This document shows, in pieces, positions 40,049 through 50,907 of a stretch of 64,000 nt of DNA; within the stretch, counting starts at the first letter, position 1, and each line of letters opens with the position of its first letter. The stretch covers positions 496,001 to 560,000 of the forward strand of contig NZ_JAAGWH010000013.1 in assembly GCF_010682105.1 (NCBI RefSeq). Direction: 5' to 3'. The translations under genes and the position numbers were made by a program. Source of the DNA: Modestobacter muralis (GTDB lineage: Bacteria; Actinomycetota; Actinomycetes; Mycobacteriales; Geodermatophilaceae). The notes under the pieces were generated by a model. The model saw only the letters and a program-made list of their open reading frames with translations. It searched no databases and had not been told where the DNA came from.

Positions 40049-41502
40049 CCCTCCTGCGCGACCACGGCACCCTGCCGCTGGACGCCGTCCTCCGCTTCGC
40101 CATCGAGTACGCCGAGCACGGCCACCCGCTCCTGCCGCGGGTCGCCGCGACCGTCGCCTCGGTCTCCGCGCACTTCCGTTCCCACTGGCCGACCTCGGCC
40201 GCCACCTGGCTCGCCGCCGACGGAGCTGTCCCCACCGCCGGCCGTCTGTTCCGCAACCCGGTCCTCGCCTCGACCTACCGCCGACTGCTCGACGCAGCGC
40301 GCGGACCCTCCCGAGAGGCGCAGATCGACGCGGCACTGACGGCCTGGTACCAGGGGTTCGTCGCCGAGGCGATCGACGAGTTCTCCCGGTCCGCTGTGAT
40401 GGACGACTCCGGTCGTGCCCACAGCGGCTTCCTCACCGGAGCAGACCTCGCCGGCTGGCGCCCGACGTACGAGCCGCCGGTCACCCTGGACTGGCGTGGG
40501 TGGACGCTCGCGAAGGCCGGGCCGTGGTCCCAGGGCCCGGCGCTGCTCCAGGCGCTCGCGATGCTGGACGGCGTCCCGGCGGCGGGACCGGGGGCCGGGT
40601 ACGCCTCGGGCACCGCCGACGCCAACCTGGTCCACGTCAGCGCGGAGGCGGTCAAGCTGGCGATGGCCGACCGCGAGGCCTGGTACGGCGACACGGCAGA
40701 GGCACCGGTGGACGACCTGCTCCTCCCCGACTACACCGCACAGCGGCGGGCGCTGATCGGCGACCGGGCCAGCACCGAGCTGCGGCCCGGCTCGCCCGGG
40801 GGGCGCCCGCCGCGGCTGCCCCGGTTCGTCACGGAGACCTCGGGCCGCGAGCGGCCGTCGGGGCGGGCGCTCGCCGGGGTCGGTGAGCCCACCGTGGACA
40901 CCCGGGGCACCACCCGCGGCGACACCGTGCACGTCGACGTCGTCGACCGCTGGGGCAACATCGTCTCGGCCACCCCCTCCGGCGGCTGGCTGCAGAGCTC
41001 ACCGACCATCCCCTCGCTGGGCTTCGCCCTGGGCACGCGGGCGCAGATGTTCTGGCTGGAGCCCGGCCTGCCCAACTCCCTGGCCCCGGGCAAGCGCCCG
41101 CGCACCACGCTCACGCCCTCGCTGGCGCTGCGTGGCGGCGTCCCGACGATGGCCTTCGGCACGCCGGGCGGCGACCAGCAGGAGCAGTGGCAGCTGTGCT
41201 TCTGGCTGGCCCACACCCTCGGCGGGCTGGACCTGCAGGCCGCGATCGACGCGCCGGCCTGGCACACCACCAGCTTCCCGTCGTCGTTCTACCCGCGGGA
41301 GATGACCCCAGGGGAGCTGGTCGTGGAGTCCCGGCTGGGCGAGGACGTGATCGCCGAGCTGCGCCGCCGCGGCCACCAGGTCAGCGTCTCCGACGCCTGG
41401 TCGCTGGGCCGGATGTCGGCGGTCTCGATCGACCCGGAGACCGGGGTCCTGCGGGCCGGCGCCAACCCCCGCGGCATGCAGGGGTACGCGGTCGGCCGCT
41501 GA
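39682..41502 (+). CDS. ggt: Gamma-glutamyltransferase family protein
   Basis: Ntn-hydrolase-type precursor of 606 residues. N-terminal block M-V-A-S-T-H-W-L-A-S-A-A-G and G-G-N-A-F-D-A-A-V-A near residue 34; the small-subunit start region T-x-x-D-T-V-H-V-D-V-V-D-R-W-G-N near 415 includes the threonine expected at the autoprocessing site; G-T-P-G-G-D near 495. No clear signal peptide, so it is probably cytoplasmic, like many actinobacterial GGT-like acylases; substrate could be glutathione-like, acylamide or cephalosporin-like. ATG at 39682 is 6 bases after TAGGGT (39670-39675), fitting a leaderless transcript. Confidence 0.88.
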   Translation: MFTTRPELAGTFGMVASTHWLASAAGMATLEAGGNAFDAAVAAGLTLQVVEPHLNGPGGEVPILFARSPRAASGAGEPVVLSGQGTAPAGATIEAYNHLGLDLVPGTGLLAATVPGAMGAWLTLLRDHGTLPLDAVLRFAIEYAEHGHPLLPRVAATVASVSAHFRSHWPTSAATWLAADGAVPTAGRLFRNPVLASTYRRLLDAARGPSREAQIDAALTAWYQGFVAEAIDEFSRSAVMDDSGRAHSGFLTGADLAGWRPTYEPPVTLDWRGWTLAKAGPWSQGPALLQALAMLDGVPAAGPGAGYASGTADANLVHVSAEAVKLAMADREAWYGDTAEAPVDDLLLPDYTAQRRALIGDRASTELRPGSPGGRPPRLPRFVTETSGRERPSGRALAGVGEPTVDTRGTTRGDTVHVDVVDRWGNIVSATPSGGWLQSSPTIPSLGFALGTRAQMFWLEPGLPNSLAPGKRPRTTLTPSLALRGGVPTMAFGTPGGDQQEQWQLCFWLAHTLGGLDLQAAIDAPAWHTTSFPSSFYPREMTPGELVVESRLGEDVIAELRRRGHQVSVSDAWSLGRMSAVSIDPETGVLRAGANPRGMQGYAVGR

Positions 41503-41629
41503 GCAGCGTCCTCAGCTCCCCGGCGGGCCGCACTGGGGAGCGCCGGGGCACTCGGGCATGATCGGCCGGGGCGCGGGCGTGCAGGACGCCGCCGGTGCCA
41601 CGGGCCAGGGCTGGGGCGGAGGTCGGGCG

Positions 41630-44176
41630 ATGTCGCTGCAGGACCGCGACCGGATCGCGGCCGGCGCGCGGATGGCGCTCGCGTCGACCAGCGGGCCGGG
41701 GCTCCAGCGCCTGCTGGACCTCGCCGCCGCCCTGCTGGCCGCGCCCTCGGTCGGGGTGGCGCTCGCCGGTGAGGTGCAGACCATCGTCGGCACGTCGGGC
41801 CGGCCGGTCTGGCGGGTCGGCGCGCAGCACCGGCTGAGCGACACCGTCGGCAGGACCGTCGTGACCGCGCGGGCGCCCAGGGCCTACGCCGACGCGCGCG
41901 CCGACCCCCGTGTCGCCGACCTCCCCACCGTGCGGGCCGGCGACGTGGTCGCCTACCTCGGCGTCCCGCTGTTCGAGGCGACCGGCGAGCACGTGGTCGG
42001 CGTCCTGGCGGTCTTCGGGCCGGAGCCGCGGACCTGGACCGACACCGACGTGGCGACGCTGGTCCAGCTCGCCGGGCCCGTCGTCTCCGAGCTCGAGCTG
42101 GCCGCGATGACCGCGGAGCTGGAGCACAGCCGGCTGCGCGGCGACCTGGCCATCGAGGCGGCCGGCATCGGCATCTTCGACTGGGACCTGGCGACCGGCC
42201 GGCTGGACTGGGACGACCGGATGCTGCGGCTGCTGGACTACGACCGCAGTGCGTTCCCGGGCACCATCCGCGCCCTCCTCGACCGGCTCGACCCCGACGA
42301 GGTCGACCGGGTCAGGACGGTGATCGACGCCGCCGTCGCCGCCGGTGGCCCGTTCGAGCTGGAGTACCGCGCGCTCCTGCCCTCCGGCGAGGTCCGCTGG
42401 ATGGCGAGCCGCGGGCGGGCGCTGCGCGACGGCACCGGGGCGGTGACGCGGCTGCTGGGCGCCGTCCAGGACGTGACCCGCCAGCGGCACGGCGAGGCGG
42501 CGGTGGCCCGGGTCCTGGAGTCGATGCCGGCGGCGTTCTTCTCCCTGGGCCGGGACTGGCGGTTCAGCTACGTCAACGCGGAGGCCGAGCGCCTGCTGGG
42601 TCGCACCCGCGAGGAGCTGATCGGCGGGGACATCTGGGAGCTCTTCCCGGCTGCGGTCGACAGCGACTTCGAGGTGCACTACCGCGGGGCGATGGACACC
42701 GGCGAACTGGCGGTCTTCGAGGCGTACTACCCCGCGCCGCTCGACGCCTGGTACGAGGTCCGGGCCTGGCCCAGCACCGACGGGCTGTCGGTCTACTTCC
42801 TGAACGTGACGCAGCGGCACCGCGCCGACGAGACCGCGCGCCAGGAGGTCGAGCGGCTGGCGCTGCTGGCCCGGGTCACCGACTCGCTCTCCGACGCACT
42901 GATCTCCCGTCGTGGTGGCCGGGGCGCGCTGACGCAGCTGATGCAGGCCGTGGTCCCCGGGCTGGGCGACTGGGTGATCGGCAGCCTGGTGGAGGACAGC
43001 GGCCGACTGCGGGACGTCGGCGGCTGGCACCGGGACCCCGACCTGCGTCCGGTGGTGGACCGGTACGCGGAGCTGCGGCTGGGCGCCCTGCGGTCGACCG
43101 CCCCGATCGTGACCGCCCTGGCGACCGGCGAGCTGACGGTCGTACCGGACGTGGCGGCCGCCGTCGGGAACGGGCTGCCTGCAGGTGCCGTGGCCGACGC
43201 CTACTGGACGCTGGACCCCGGGACGGCCGTCGCGGTCGCGCTGATCGCCCGCGGCCGCGTGCTCGGGGCCATGAGCGTCTACCGGTCGCGGGACCGCGCG
43301 CCGATGAACGCCGCCGAGCAGGCGCTGCTGAAGGAGGTGGCCGACCGGGTCGCGCTGGCACTGGACAGTGCCGCGCTGCACGAGCAGCAGCGCCGGATGG
43401 CCGAGGAGCTGCAGCGCAGCCTGCTCACCGCCCCGCCGGAGCCGGACCACTCCGAGATCGAGGTGCGCTACGTCCCCGCCGTCCAGGCCGCCCAGGTCGG
43501 CGGCGACTGGTACGACGCGTTCCTGCAGCCCGGCGGCGCCACCGTGCTGGCGATCGGTGACGTCGTCGGGCACGACACGGTCGCGGCGGCCGCGATGGGC
43601 CAGCTGCGCAGCCTGCTGCGGGGCATCGCCTACAGCAGCGGCGGCGGCCCGGCGGCCGTCCTGTCCGACCTCGACCGGGCGATGGCGGGCCTGCAGGTGC
43701 ACACCCTGGCCACCGCGGCGGTCGCCCGGCTGGAGCAGACGGACGAGGAGCGTGCGCAGGGCCTGACCCGGCTGCGCTGGTCCAGCGCCGGCCACCCCCC
43801 GCTGCTGGTGCTGCACCCCGACGGCCGGGTGGAGGAGCTGGCGACCGAGCGGGCCGACCTCCTGCTGGGCGTGGCGCCGGAACGCCCCCGCCGGGAGCAG
43901 GTGGAGGTGCTGCAGCGCGGCGCGACGGTGGTGCTCTACACGGACGGGCTCGTCGAGGGCCCGGACCTGCCCCTGGACGACGGGGTGCTCCGGCTGCGGC
44001 AGCTGCTCGGGGAGCTCGGCAACCTGCCACTGGGCGAGCTGTGCGACCAGCTGCTGCAGCGGATGCGGCCGGGCGGCTCGGAGGACGACGTCGCCCTGGT
44101 CGCGGTGCGGCTGCACCGGGAGGACCGCCCCCGCCCGCAGTCCGCCGGCCCGGAGGTCGTGCCGCCCACCCCGTGA
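41630..44176 (+). CDS. Multi-sensor GAF/PAS PP2C phosphatase (RsbU/SpoIIE-like)
   Basis: Sensor phosphatase of 848 residues: GAF (about 15-155), PAS (about 160-285), PAS (about 295-410), GAF (about 425-590), then a SpoIIE PP2C domain (about 605-835) with V-G-G-D-W-Y-D-A near 624, I-G-D-V-V-G-H-D near 643 and G-S-E-D-D-V-A-L-V near 822. Likely dephosphorylates a STAS anti-anti-sigma factor in response to small molecules or redox/light cues. ATG at 41630 follows GGCGGAGG; an ATG at 41558 would add 24 residues. The convergent gene is an RsbW-like ATPase, its probable opponent. Confidence 0.9.
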   Translation: MSLQDRDRIAAGARMALASTSGPGLQRLLDLAAALLAAPSVGVALAGEVQTIVGTSGRPVWRVGAQHRLSDTVGRTVVTARAPRAYADARADPRVADLPTVRAGDVVAYLGVPLFEATGEHVVGVLAVFGPEPRTWTDTDVATLVQLAGPVVSELELAAMTAELEHSRLRGDLAIEAAGIGIFDWDLATGRLDWDDRMLRLLDYDRSAFPGTIRALLDRLDPDEVDRVRTVIDAAVAAGGPFELEYRALLPSGEVRWMASRGRALRDGTGAVTRLLGAVQDVTRQRHGEAAVARVLESMPAAFFSLGRDWRFSYVNAEAERLLGRTREELIGGDIWELFPAAVDSDFEVHYRGAMDTGELAVFEAYYPAPLDAWYEVRAWPSTDGLSVYFLNVTQRHRADETARQEVERLALLARVTDSLSDALISRRGGRGALTQLMQAVVPGLGDWVIGSLVEDSGRLRDVGGWHRDPDLRPVVDRYAELRLGALRSTAPIVTALATGELTVVPDVAAAVGNGLPAGAVADAYWTLDPGTAVAVALIARGRVLGAMSVYRSRDRAPMNAAEQALLKEVADRVALALDSAALHEQQRRMAEELQRSLLTAPPEPDHSEIEVRYVPAVQAAQVGGDWYDAFLQPGGATVLAIGDVVGHDTVAAAAMGQLRSLLRGIAYSSGGGPAAVLSDLDRAMAGLQVHTLATAAVARLEQTDEERAQGLTRLRWSSAGHPPLLVLHPDGRVEELATERADLLLGVAPERPRREQVEVLQRGATVVLYTDGLVEGPDLPLDDGVLRLRQLLGELGNLPLGELCDQLLQRMRPGGSEDDVALVAVRLHREDRPRPQSAGPEVVPPTP

Positions 44177-44186
44177 ACGAGGGAGT

Positions 44187-44627
44187 TCAGCGGCGGGGGA
44201 GCAGCGCCCAGACGCTCTTGTGCCCGTCGGCGCTGTGCCAGCCGTGCGCGTCGGCCATCTCGGCGATCAGGTAGAGGCCGAGGCCGCCCTGGCTGGGGTC
44301 GCGCCCGACGGCGGGCTGCGGCGGCTGCTGCGCGTTGGCGTCGCGCACCTCGATGAGCCAGGCGTCGGGGGTGCGGCGGACCCGGGCCTGCACGCCCCCA
44401 CCGCCGTGCCGCAGGGCGTTGGAAGCCATCTCGTCGAAGGCCAGGACGACGGCCTCGTCGAGGTCGGCGGCCTCCTGGTCACCGGCGGACTCGGCGGCCA
44501 GACCGCGCCGCAGTTCCGAGCGGACCCGGGGCAGCTCGGCGACGTGCGCGAGCTCCCACGTCCATCCGTCCTGGCCCGGTGGCGGGGGGGACGACGGCCA
44601 TGCGAGGCCGGCCGACTCGCCCGTCAC
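44187..44627 (-). CDS. RsbW-like HATPase, second paralogue
   Basis: A 146-residue GHKL ATPase with A-F-D-E-M-A-S-N-A-L-R-H-G-G-G near residue 85, D-A-N-A-Q and G-G-L-G-L-Y-L-I near 123. GTG at 44627 follows AAGGAGACC. Close paralogue of the ATPase at 32245. It ends 10 bases from the convergent PP2C phosphatase gene; the pair probably belongs to one partner-switching circuit. The target sigma factor is not in this window. Confidence 0.86.
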   Translation of the reverse strand: MTGESAGLAWPSSPPPPGQDGWTWELAHVAELPRVRSELRRGLAAESAGDQEAADLDEAVVLAFDEMASNALRHGGGGVQARVRRTPDAWLIEVRDANAQQPPQPAVGRDPSQGGLGLYLIAEMADAHGWHSADGHKSVWALLPRR

Positions 44628-44813
44628 TCGGTCTCCTTGCGCTCTGGCCGCTGTGTGCTCAACGGCGAACTCCTGTCTTGTCTCCGTGGCGGCAGCCCAA
44701 ACCACGACACGCCTGTGATCCACGACTCATCGTCCGACTGTCCTGGTGCGGCGGGGTCGGGGCCGACGGACGTCCTCCGGGCACCGTAGAGCACCGCGGT
44801 CCGCAGCAGGAGC

Positions 44814-46462
<1,649 letters not shown>

Positions 46463-46466
<4 letters not shown>

Positions 46467-47605
46467 GGGGAGGTCCTCTCGAGTCGGTCGGCCCGCACGA
46501 AGCGGTCGACGGTGAAGGGGGCGGCCAGCTCCGGGACCTCGCCGGTGGCCAGGTGCTCGGCGACGACGTCCCCGGTCACCGGGGTGAGCAGGACGCCGTT
46601 GCGGTGGTGCCCGGTGGCGAGCACCAGCCCGGGCAGGCCCGAGGAGCCCAGCAGCGGGGCGTTGTCGGCGGTGCCGGGCCGCCAGCGGGCCAGCGTCTCG
46701 ACCAGCTCCAGCTCGGTCACCCCGGGCACGACCTCGATCGCGTCGTGCAGCAGGTCGTGCACGCCACCGGCGGTGACGGTGGCGTCGAAGCCGCGGTCCT
46801 CGGTGGTCGCGCCGATGATCAGCCCGTCGCCGGCGTAGGGCACCAGGTAGACGTGCCGGCCGCGCACCAGCGCCCGCACCGTGCCCTCGAGCAGCCCCTC
46901 GGCACCGGCCAGCCGCAGGATCTGCCCCTTGACCGGCCGCACCGGCAGCGGCGGGACGCCGGGCAGCCCGCCGCTGTGCGCGCCGAGGGCCAGCACGACC
47001 TGGCCGGCCGGCAGCTCCCGGCCGCCGTCCAGCACCACCCCGGTGGCCCGGCCGTCGGTCACCTGCAGCTCGCGCACGCGGGCGCGCAGCACCTCGACGC
47101 CGGTGGCCTCGGCCGCGGCCAGCAGGCCGGCGTGCAGCGCGCGGCCGTCGACCGAGTGGTCGCCGTCGACGGCCAGCCCGCCGCGCACCCGCGGGGTCAG
47201 CGAGGGCTCCCGGCGGCGCGTCTCCCGCGGGGTGAGCCGCTCGGCGGCCAGGCCCAGCTCGCGCTGGTAGCCGTGCAGCGCGTCGAGCTCGCGCATGTCG
47301 TCCTCGTCGAACCCGACGACCAGGGTGCCCACGGTGCGCAGCCCCACCGGGCGGCCGCCGGCGGCCTCGACCTCGGCGGCGAAGTCGGGGTAGCGCTGCA
47401 GCGAGGTCAGGCAGAGCCGGAGCAGGTCGGTCTCGCCGTAGGCCGCCTCGGTGACCGGGGCCAGCATCCCGGCCGCCGCCTGCGAGGCGCCGGCGCCCGG
47501 GGACTCGTCGACGACGGTGACCGAAAGGCCGCGCTGCGCCGCGCGCCAGGCGACCGACAACCCGATCAGCCCACCCCCGGCGACGACGACGTCGGTGCGG
47601 TCCAC
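46463..47605 (-). CDS. thiO: Glycine oxidase ThiO
   Basis: FAD enzyme that oxidises glycine to dehydroglycine for thiazole synthesis. The 380-residue protein has the dinucleotide motif V-V-V-A-G-G-G-L-I-G-L-S near residue 7, A-A-A-G-M-L-A-P near 45 and a C-terminal A-T-G-H-H-R-N-G-V-L-L-T-P. GTG at 47605 is chosen: GGGAG lies five bases upstream and is the 3' end of the TPP riboswitch, whereas the ATGs at 47617 and 47626 lie inside the aptamer. First gene of thiOSGE. Confidence 0.92.
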
Positions 47606-47609
47606 GGCT

Positions 47610-47700
47610 GCTCCCATCACCGGCATTACCCGGCTGGTCCGAGCGGTCGGTGGCCAGGCAGCCACCCTCTCAGCCCGGTCCCGCCGAGCTCCCGCACACG
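47610..47700 (-). promoter_or_regulatory. TPP riboswitch upstream of thiOSGE
   Basis: On the minus strand the thi-box blocks appear in order: CGGGAGCTC (P1/P2), GGCTGAGAGGG (47665-47673 region), GACCGC, ACCAGCCGGGTAATGCCGG (47620-47631 region) and TGATGGGAG. The terminal GGGAG is also the likely ribosome-binding site for the thiO GTG, so TPP binding should block translation start. Confidence 0.88.
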
Positions 47701-47750
47701 GCCGCGAGCCGTGCCCGGCCACCATAGACCGGCTCCGTAGAGTGCCCGCC

Positions 47751-47786
47751 GTGCTCCAGTACGGGTCCGTCGGGTGCGCCCGGTGA
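47751..47786 (+). CDS. Eleven-codon leader ORF upstream of ABC exporter gene
   Basis: A GTG lies 7 bases after a TAGAGT hexamer (47738-47743) and opens a frame of 11 codons (V-L-Q-Y-G-S-V-G-C-A-R) that ends at TGA overlapping the GTG start of the ABC ATPase (GTGA). This suggests a leaderless mRNA whose first ORF couples translation to the transporter gene. Same layout as 29927-29962. Confidence 0.4.
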   Translation: MLQYGSVGCAR

Positions 47787-48469
47787 CCGACGAGCCACTG
47801 CTGGACGTCACGGACCTGTCGGTCGGCTACGGCGGCGATCCGGTCTGTGCGCCGGTGTCCCTGGCCATGCTCCCGGGCACCGCGGTGGGGCTGGTCGGTC
47901 CCAACGGCGCGGGCAAGTCCACCGTCCTGCAGACGATGGTCGGTCTGCTGCCCCCGTTGGCCGGCACGGTCACCTTCGCCGGACAGCCGGTCGACGAGCG
48001 CTCCGCGGACTTCCGCCGCGCGGTCGCCGGGGTGCTGGACGACGACGCCTTCTTCCCCTCGCTCACGGGTGCCGAGCACCTGCTGCTCACCGCCCGGGCG
48101 CACGGCGTCACCGACGCCGAGCAGGTCGTGGCCGACGAGCTGGCCGCCTTCGGGCTCACCGAGCGGGCCGGTGCGCTGCCCTCGGCGCTGTCCTCGGGAC
48201 AGCGGCGGCGACTGGCGCTGGCCGGGGCGCTCGTGCGTCCGGCCCGGCTGCTGGTGCTGGACGAGCCGGAACGGCGGCTGGACACCGCCATGCGCCGCAC
48301 GCTGGCCGACCGGCTGGCCGCCCTGGTGGCCGCGGGCGCCACCGTGCTGTTCGCCTCGCACGACCCGGCCTTCCTGGGCACGCTGGCCGACGCGGTGCTG
48401 GTGGTCGCCGACGACGAGTGCCGGCTGGTCGAGCCCGCGGACGCGGTCGCCGACCTGCGCGAGGGCTGA
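47783..48469 (+). CDS. ABC transporter ATPase
   Basis: A 228-residue ATP-binding subunit, exporter-like. Walker A G-P-N-G-A-G-K-S-T near residue 38, signature L-S-S-G-Q-R-R-R near 136 and Walker B L-L-V-L-D-E-P near 157, H-loop S-H-D-P. The GTG at 47783 overlaps the stop of an 11-codon leader. The membrane protein that follows starts inside its stop codon (TGATGG), so they form one transporter. Substrate unknown. Confidence 0.88.
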   Translation: MTDEPLLDVTDLSVGYGGDPVCAPVSLAMLPGTAVGLVGPNGAGKSTVLQTMVGLLPPLAGTVTFAGQPVDERSADFRRAVAGVLDDDAFFPSLTGAEHLLLTARAHGVTDAEQVVADELAAFGLTERAGALPSALSSGQRRRLALAGALVRPARLLVLDEPERRLDTAMRRTLADRLAALVAAGATVLFASHDPAFLGTLADAVLVVADDECRLVEPADAVADLREG

Positions 48470-50016
48470 TGGCGCTCCTGGCGCGGACGGCGGAGGAGTG
48501 GGACGGCGCCGCCGTCCGCCGGTTCACCCGGCGGGCCACCGCGGCCCGCGCCGACACCCGCTGGTGGACCCGGCTCGGTGACCTGGCCTCCGGGCTCACC
48601 TCGGCCGCGATCGCGGTGGCGGTGTGCGGTGGGCTGGTCTCCGGTCTCCGCGAGCAGATCGCCGCCCGGCCGCCGGTCTCCGCGGCGGTGCTGCCGGGCG
48701 GGCTGACCGCGACCGCGGTCGCCGTGGCGGTGGCGGCCGGGCTCGTCGCCCTGTTCGCCCGGCTCGGGCCGGTCAGCGCGACCCCGGGCGTGGCCGCCTG
48801 GTGGCTGCCGCTGCCGGCCGGACGCCGGGAGCTGCTGCGCGGCGAGCTGCGCCGGGGACTGGGGCTGGCCGCCGCCGCGGCGGTGGGGGTGGCGCTGCCG
48901 GTGGTGCTCACCGGGACCAGGACGCTCGGCGGGGTGCTCACCGGGCTGGTCGCCGGCGGGCTGCTCGCGGTGGCCGCGGTCGGGGCACTCGTCGTCCGGC
49001 AGGCCGGGAGCGGCACCCGGTGGGTGCCCGCCGCCGCCGGGGGCGTGGTGGCGGCCGCGCTGGTCGCCCCGCCCGTGCTCGGCTGCCTCGCCGTGACGGC
49101 CGGTGCCCGGGTGGCCTGGCCGGCCGTGCCCGCGCTGCCCTGGGGAGCGGCCGCGGCACTGCTGCTGGTGCTGGGTGCCGGTGCCGCGTGGGCCGTGGTG
49201 CTCGCCGACCGCCGGCTGGGGGAGCTGTCGGCCGCCGCGCTGCGGGCGTCGGGGGAGACCGTGCAGTACGCGACCGCCTCGGTGTTCTCCCTGGACACCC
49301 GGGAGATCGGCCGCGCGCTGCGCAGCCCGGTCCGCCGTCCGCGCCGGGCGCTGCGCTGGCGGTGGGTGCGCCGGGCCGAGCACGCCGTCGTCGCCGGCGA
49401 CCTCGCGGTGCTGGCGCGGTCGCCGTGGCGCTGGGGACAGCTGGCGGGAGGCGCGGCGCTGCCCGTCCTGGCCGCCCGCACGCAGGGGCTGGGCGAGCTG
49501 CCGGCGCTGGTGGCGGTCGCCGTCGTCCTGGGCTGGTGGACCGCGGCGACGGCGGTGGGGGAGCCGAGCCGCCGGGCGTCGTCCGCCCCGGGGGCCGACC
49601 GGTCGCTGCCGCTGGCCGCCGCGGTCGTCGTCCGCTGCCGGGCGGTGGTGCCCGTCGCCGTCCTCGCCGTCGTCCTCGGGGTCTCGGCGCTGCTGGTCGG
49701 GCAGGGCGCGGGCTCGCCGGTGGCCTGGCTGGCCCTCGGGGTCGCGGCCGCTCCGGCCTGGGCGGGCGCGGCGGTGCGCGCCGGCTACCGGCCCGACCTG
49801 GACTGGGCGGGCCCGGTGGTCTCCTCGCCGATGGGCGCGGTCCCGACCGGGGTCGGCGCCACCCTGGTGCGCGGCCCGGACGTCGGGGTGCTGGGCATCG
49901 TCCCGGTCGTGCTGGCCCTGCTGCTGGGCGCGGTGCCGTGGTGGCTGGTGGCTGGTGGCCTCGCCTGGTCACTGGCGCTCGCGGCGTTCGCCGTCGCGAC
50001 CGCGCACCAGGACTGA
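48469..50016 (+). CDS. ABC exporter membrane protein (DUF6297-like)
   Basis: A 515-residue membrane protein with about twelve hydrophobic segments in two blocks (about 45-270 and 315-510) separated by a polar stretch containing a possible coupling region (S-V-F-S-L-D-T-R-E-I-G-R-A-L). It resembles actinobacterial DUF6297 proteins that accompany such ATPases; the family label is from memory. ATG at 48469 overlaps the ATPase stop. Substrate unknown. Confidence 0.75.
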   Translation: MALLARTAEEWDGAAVRRFTRRATAARADTRWWTRLGDLASGLTSAAIAVAVCGGLVSGLREQIAARPPVSAAVLPGGLTATAVAVAVAAGLVALFARLGPVSATPGVAAWWLPLPAGRRELLRGELRRGLGLAAAAAVGVALPVVLTGTRTLGGVLTGLVAGGLLAVAAVGALVVRQAGSGTRWVPAAAGGVVAAALVAPPVLGCLAVTAGARVAWPAVPALPWGAAAALLLVLGAGAAWAVVLADRRLGELSAAALRASGETVQYATASVFSLDTREIGRALRSPVRRPRRALRWRWVRRAEHAVVAGDLAVLARSPWRWGQLAGGAALPVLAARTQGLGELPALVAVAVVLGWWTAATAVGEPSRRASSAPGADRSLPLAAAVVVRCRAVVPVAVLAVVLGVSALLVGQGAGSPVAWLALGVAAAPAWAGAAVRAGYRPDLDWAGPVVSSPMGAVPTGVGATLVRGPDVGVLGIVPVVLALLLGAVPWWLVAGGLAWSLALAAFAVATAHQD

Positions 50017-50060
50017 CGGTCGGCGGCCCTCGCCGTCCTGCCCGGCTCGACCCGGTGCAG

Positions 50061-50098
50061 GCAGGGTGGAGCCGCGTGCGCACGCGGCTGGACCCTGC
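50061..50098. terminator. Inverted repeat between convergent ABC and EcfT genes
   Basis: GCAGGGT (50061-50067) pairs with ACCCTGC (50092-50098) around an inner 20-bp perfect palindrome AGCCGCGTGCGCACGCGGCT. Position between convergent operons suits a bidirectional terminator. Confidence 0.65.
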
Positions 50099-50139
50099 AA
50101 GGCCCGGCTCGAGCTGCGGTCGTGACCGGTCGGTGGGGC

Positions 50140-50907
50140 TCAGCCGAGGGCTGGGTCCCACTGGCCGGTGAGCACGCTCGTGGTGACCGCCGCGACGCAG
50201 ACGAGCACCGCGCCGACGACGAACGCCGCGTCCAGCGGGCGCAGCTGCGAGCCGCGGGCGTTGGTGCGGGCGGTGCCGGAGTCGAAGCCGCGGGCGTCCA
50301 TCGCCGTGGCCAGCCGGGTGCCCCGCCGGATCGCCCCGACCAGCAGCGCGAACGAGGTGCTGACCAGCAGCCGGGCGTGGGCGACCGGGTCGGCGCCGGC
50401 GTCCACCCCGCGGGCACGGCGGGCCAGCCGGATCGTCTCGAACTCCGCGGCCAGCAGCGGGACCAGCCGCATCGCGGCCAGCGCGCCGTAGGCGAAACGG
50501 GTCGACACCCGCCAGTGCAGGGTCAGCGCGTCGGCCAGCCGCACCGGGTCGGTGGAGGCGACCAGCAGGATGCCCGGCAGCGACAGCGCGACCACCCGCA
50601 GCGCCCAGGTCGCGCCGCTCGCCCACGCCTCCGCGCCGGACAGCGACCCGAACGCCACGTTGACCCACGCCACCCCCAGCGCGCTGACCAGCAGCGGCCA
50701 GGTGCGGCGCAAGACGTCGCCAGGGCGGGTCAGCCCGGCGGCCGGCAGCAGCGCGAGCTCCGCGGCCACCAGCACCGCCGAGGTGACCAGGTCACCGCTG
50801 ACCAGCAGCACGGCGGTGACGACGACGATCGCGGTCAGCTGGGCGACCGGGTTCACCGCCGACAGCGGTACCGGGCGGGCCGGTCCGAGCGCGAGGGGGA
50901 GGCTCAT
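50140..50907 (-). CDS. ykoC: ECF transporter T component (YkoC-like)
   Basis: Transmembrane coupling subunit of an energy-coupling-factor importer. The 255-residue protein has five or six helices and both A-R-G coupling motifs: R-A-R-G-V-D-A-G near residue 167 and D-A-R-G-F-D-S-G near 205. ATG at 50907 overlaps the ATPase stop as ATGA. Together with YkoD and YkoE under a TPP riboswitch it should import thiamine or its hydroxymethylpyrimidine precursor. Confidence 0.88.
   Translation of the reverse strand: MSLPLALGPARPVPLSAVNPVAQLTAIVVVTAVLLVSGDLVTSAVLVAAELALLPAAGLTRPGDVLRRTWPLLVSALGVAWVNVAFGSLSGAEAWASGATWALRVVALSLPGILLVASTDPVRLADALTLHWRVSTRFAYGALAAMRLVPLLAAEFETIRLARRARGVDAGADPVAHARLLVSTSFALLVGAIRRGTRLATAMDARGFDSGTARTNARGSQLRPLDAAFVVGAVLVCVAAVTTSVLTGQWDPALG

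Noticed and set aside
38338-44116. Two long minus-strand frames opposite ggt and the PAS/GAF phosphatase
   Set aside because: Low-complexity composition and complete overlap with genes having intact catalytic motifs.
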